Assembly (NCBI GenBank): GCA_012963075.1
Contig: DTWI01000069.1
Location: forward strand, 1 to 7,155
DNA from: Fidelibacterota bacterium
GTDB lineage: Bacteria; Marinisomatota; Marinisomatia; Marinisomatales; Marinisomataceae
Direction: 5' to 3'
Length of the DNA: 7,155 nt
Positions within the stretch are counted from its first letter, which is position 1. Every line of letters begins with the position of its first letter. The notes under the pieces were generated by a model. That model was not told the DNA's origin. It worked only from the letters and a program-made list of their open reading frames with translations, and searched no databases. This document shows positions 6,510-7,155 of the stretch, in pieces. A program made the position numbers and the translations under genes.

Positions 6510-7155
6510 TTGCCAGTATCTCCTGGCGTTTATCAATTCAAAGATAAATCTGATAACATTATTTATATTGGAAAAGCAAAGGATTTAAAAAAAAGGGTTA
6601 AATCATATTTCCAAAAAAAATCGTATCGTACCCCTAAAGAACAGTCCTTAATCAAAAGAATAAATACCCTTGAATGGATTGTGTGTCAGGATGAGGCAGA
6701 TGCTTTTATTACTGAAGCAAATCTGATCAAAAAACATAAACCGAAATACAATGTTCAACTCAAGGATGATAAGTCGTTTCCATACTTAAAAATTACCAAT
6801 GAACGCCTTCCTAAAATTGATGTTACAAGAACGATTCTTAATGATAAATCAACCTATTTTGGGCCCTATACAGATGTGAAATCAATGCGACGATTGTTGG
6901 ATGTATTACATCGAGCATTTCCAATAAGAAATTGTTATGTAGAGCTTGATAAAGAATCAACAAAAAACAAAGAACCTGAAGTTATAAAAAAAGGATTGGG
7001 ACTAATCACTATTCCTGAAAAAGAATACCACGAAATGATTGAACATATGATTTTGTTCTTAAAAGGGAAGACTCAGGCGGTGGAAAAAAAGCTTGCTAAG
7101 AAAATGGATTATTTTTCATCAAAATTAATGTATGAAGAATCTGCTAGAGTACGAG
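6510..7155 (+). CDS. uvrC: UvrABC excinuclease subunit C, N-terminal part (runs off the window)
   Basis: UvrC makes both incisions around a DNA lesion bound by UvrB. Residues are numbered from the TTG at 6510. The GIY-YIG nuclease domain, which makes the 3' cut, is complete: GVY 6-8, YIG 19-21, catalytic R29, and E69 in EANLIKKHKPKYN. KDDKSFPYLKI (85-95), YFGPYTD (116-122) and RAFPIRNC (135-142) are also family blocks. The UVR domain that binds UvrB begins at about 196 and is cut off, as is the C-terminal RNase H-like nuclease. Residues 143-163, which should hold CLxYxIxxCxGPC with three Fe-S ligands, contain no cysteine. The start is uncertain: the frame is open back to 6393 with no ATG or GTG, and family-like sequence extends upstream of the TTG, so ATA 6483 or CTG 6468 are alternatives. 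The gene abuts or overlaps trkH and probably shares its transcript. Confidence 0.93.
   Translation, partial: MPVSPGVYQFKDKSDNIIYIGKAKDLKKRVKSYFQKKSYRTPKEQSLIKRINTLEWIVCQDEADAFITEANLIKKHKPKYNVQLKDDKSFPYLKITNERLPKIDVTRTILNDKSTYFGPYTDVKSMRRLLDVLHRAFPIRNCYVELDKESTKNKEPEVIKKGLGLITIPEKEYHEMIEHMILFLKGKTQAVEKKLAKKMDYFSSKLMYEESARVR

Overview
This window is a compact, AT-rich stretch of bacterial chromosome in which everything reads on the + strand: the 3' part of a tRNA-Leu gene followed by seven protein genes. The only non-coding gaps are about 77 bases after the tRNA, 50 bases between murA and trkA, and a short gap of uncertain length before uvrC. There are no mobile elements, CRISPR arrays or phage genes. 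The low GC, the A-rich codon use, the MurA active-site block (GGCAWGPRPVDFH) and the near absence of Shine-Dalgarno sequences inside the gene string suggest a free-living Gram-negative bacterium, perhaps of the FCB/Marinimicrobia (SAR406) type. That placement is inference from style, not a database match. The exported TPR protein fits a cell with a periplasm.

Layout: (1) 1-70, tRNA-Leu with anticodon GAG, cut at its 5' end. (2) 148-3650, a tightly packed set: an exported TPR-repeat protein, a HAD-family hydrolase, holo-[ACP] synthase (acpS) and UDP-GlcNAc enolpyruvyl transferase (murA). Adjacent genes overlap by 4, 8 and 1 bases, which suggests one transcript with translational coupling. (3) 3701-6480, the Trk potassium-uptake pair trkA and trkH, overlapping by 4 bases. 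(4) About 6483 or 6510 to the window end, the N-terminal third of uvrC, the dual nuclease subunit of nucleotide excision repair.

Functionally these are housekeeping genes: carrier-protein activation for lipid synthesis (AcpS), the first committed step of peptidoglycan synthesis (MurA), potassium homeostasis (TrkAH) and DNA repair (UvrC). The TPR protein and the HAD hydrolase lack an assignable specific role. I do not see a new multi-gene system. The most unusual feature is UvrC: it keeps its GIY-YIG nuclease motifs, but the segment that normally carries three of the four Fe-S cluster cysteines is replaced by a cysteine-free stretch. Its start codon is also unusual, since no in-frame ATG or GTG is available.
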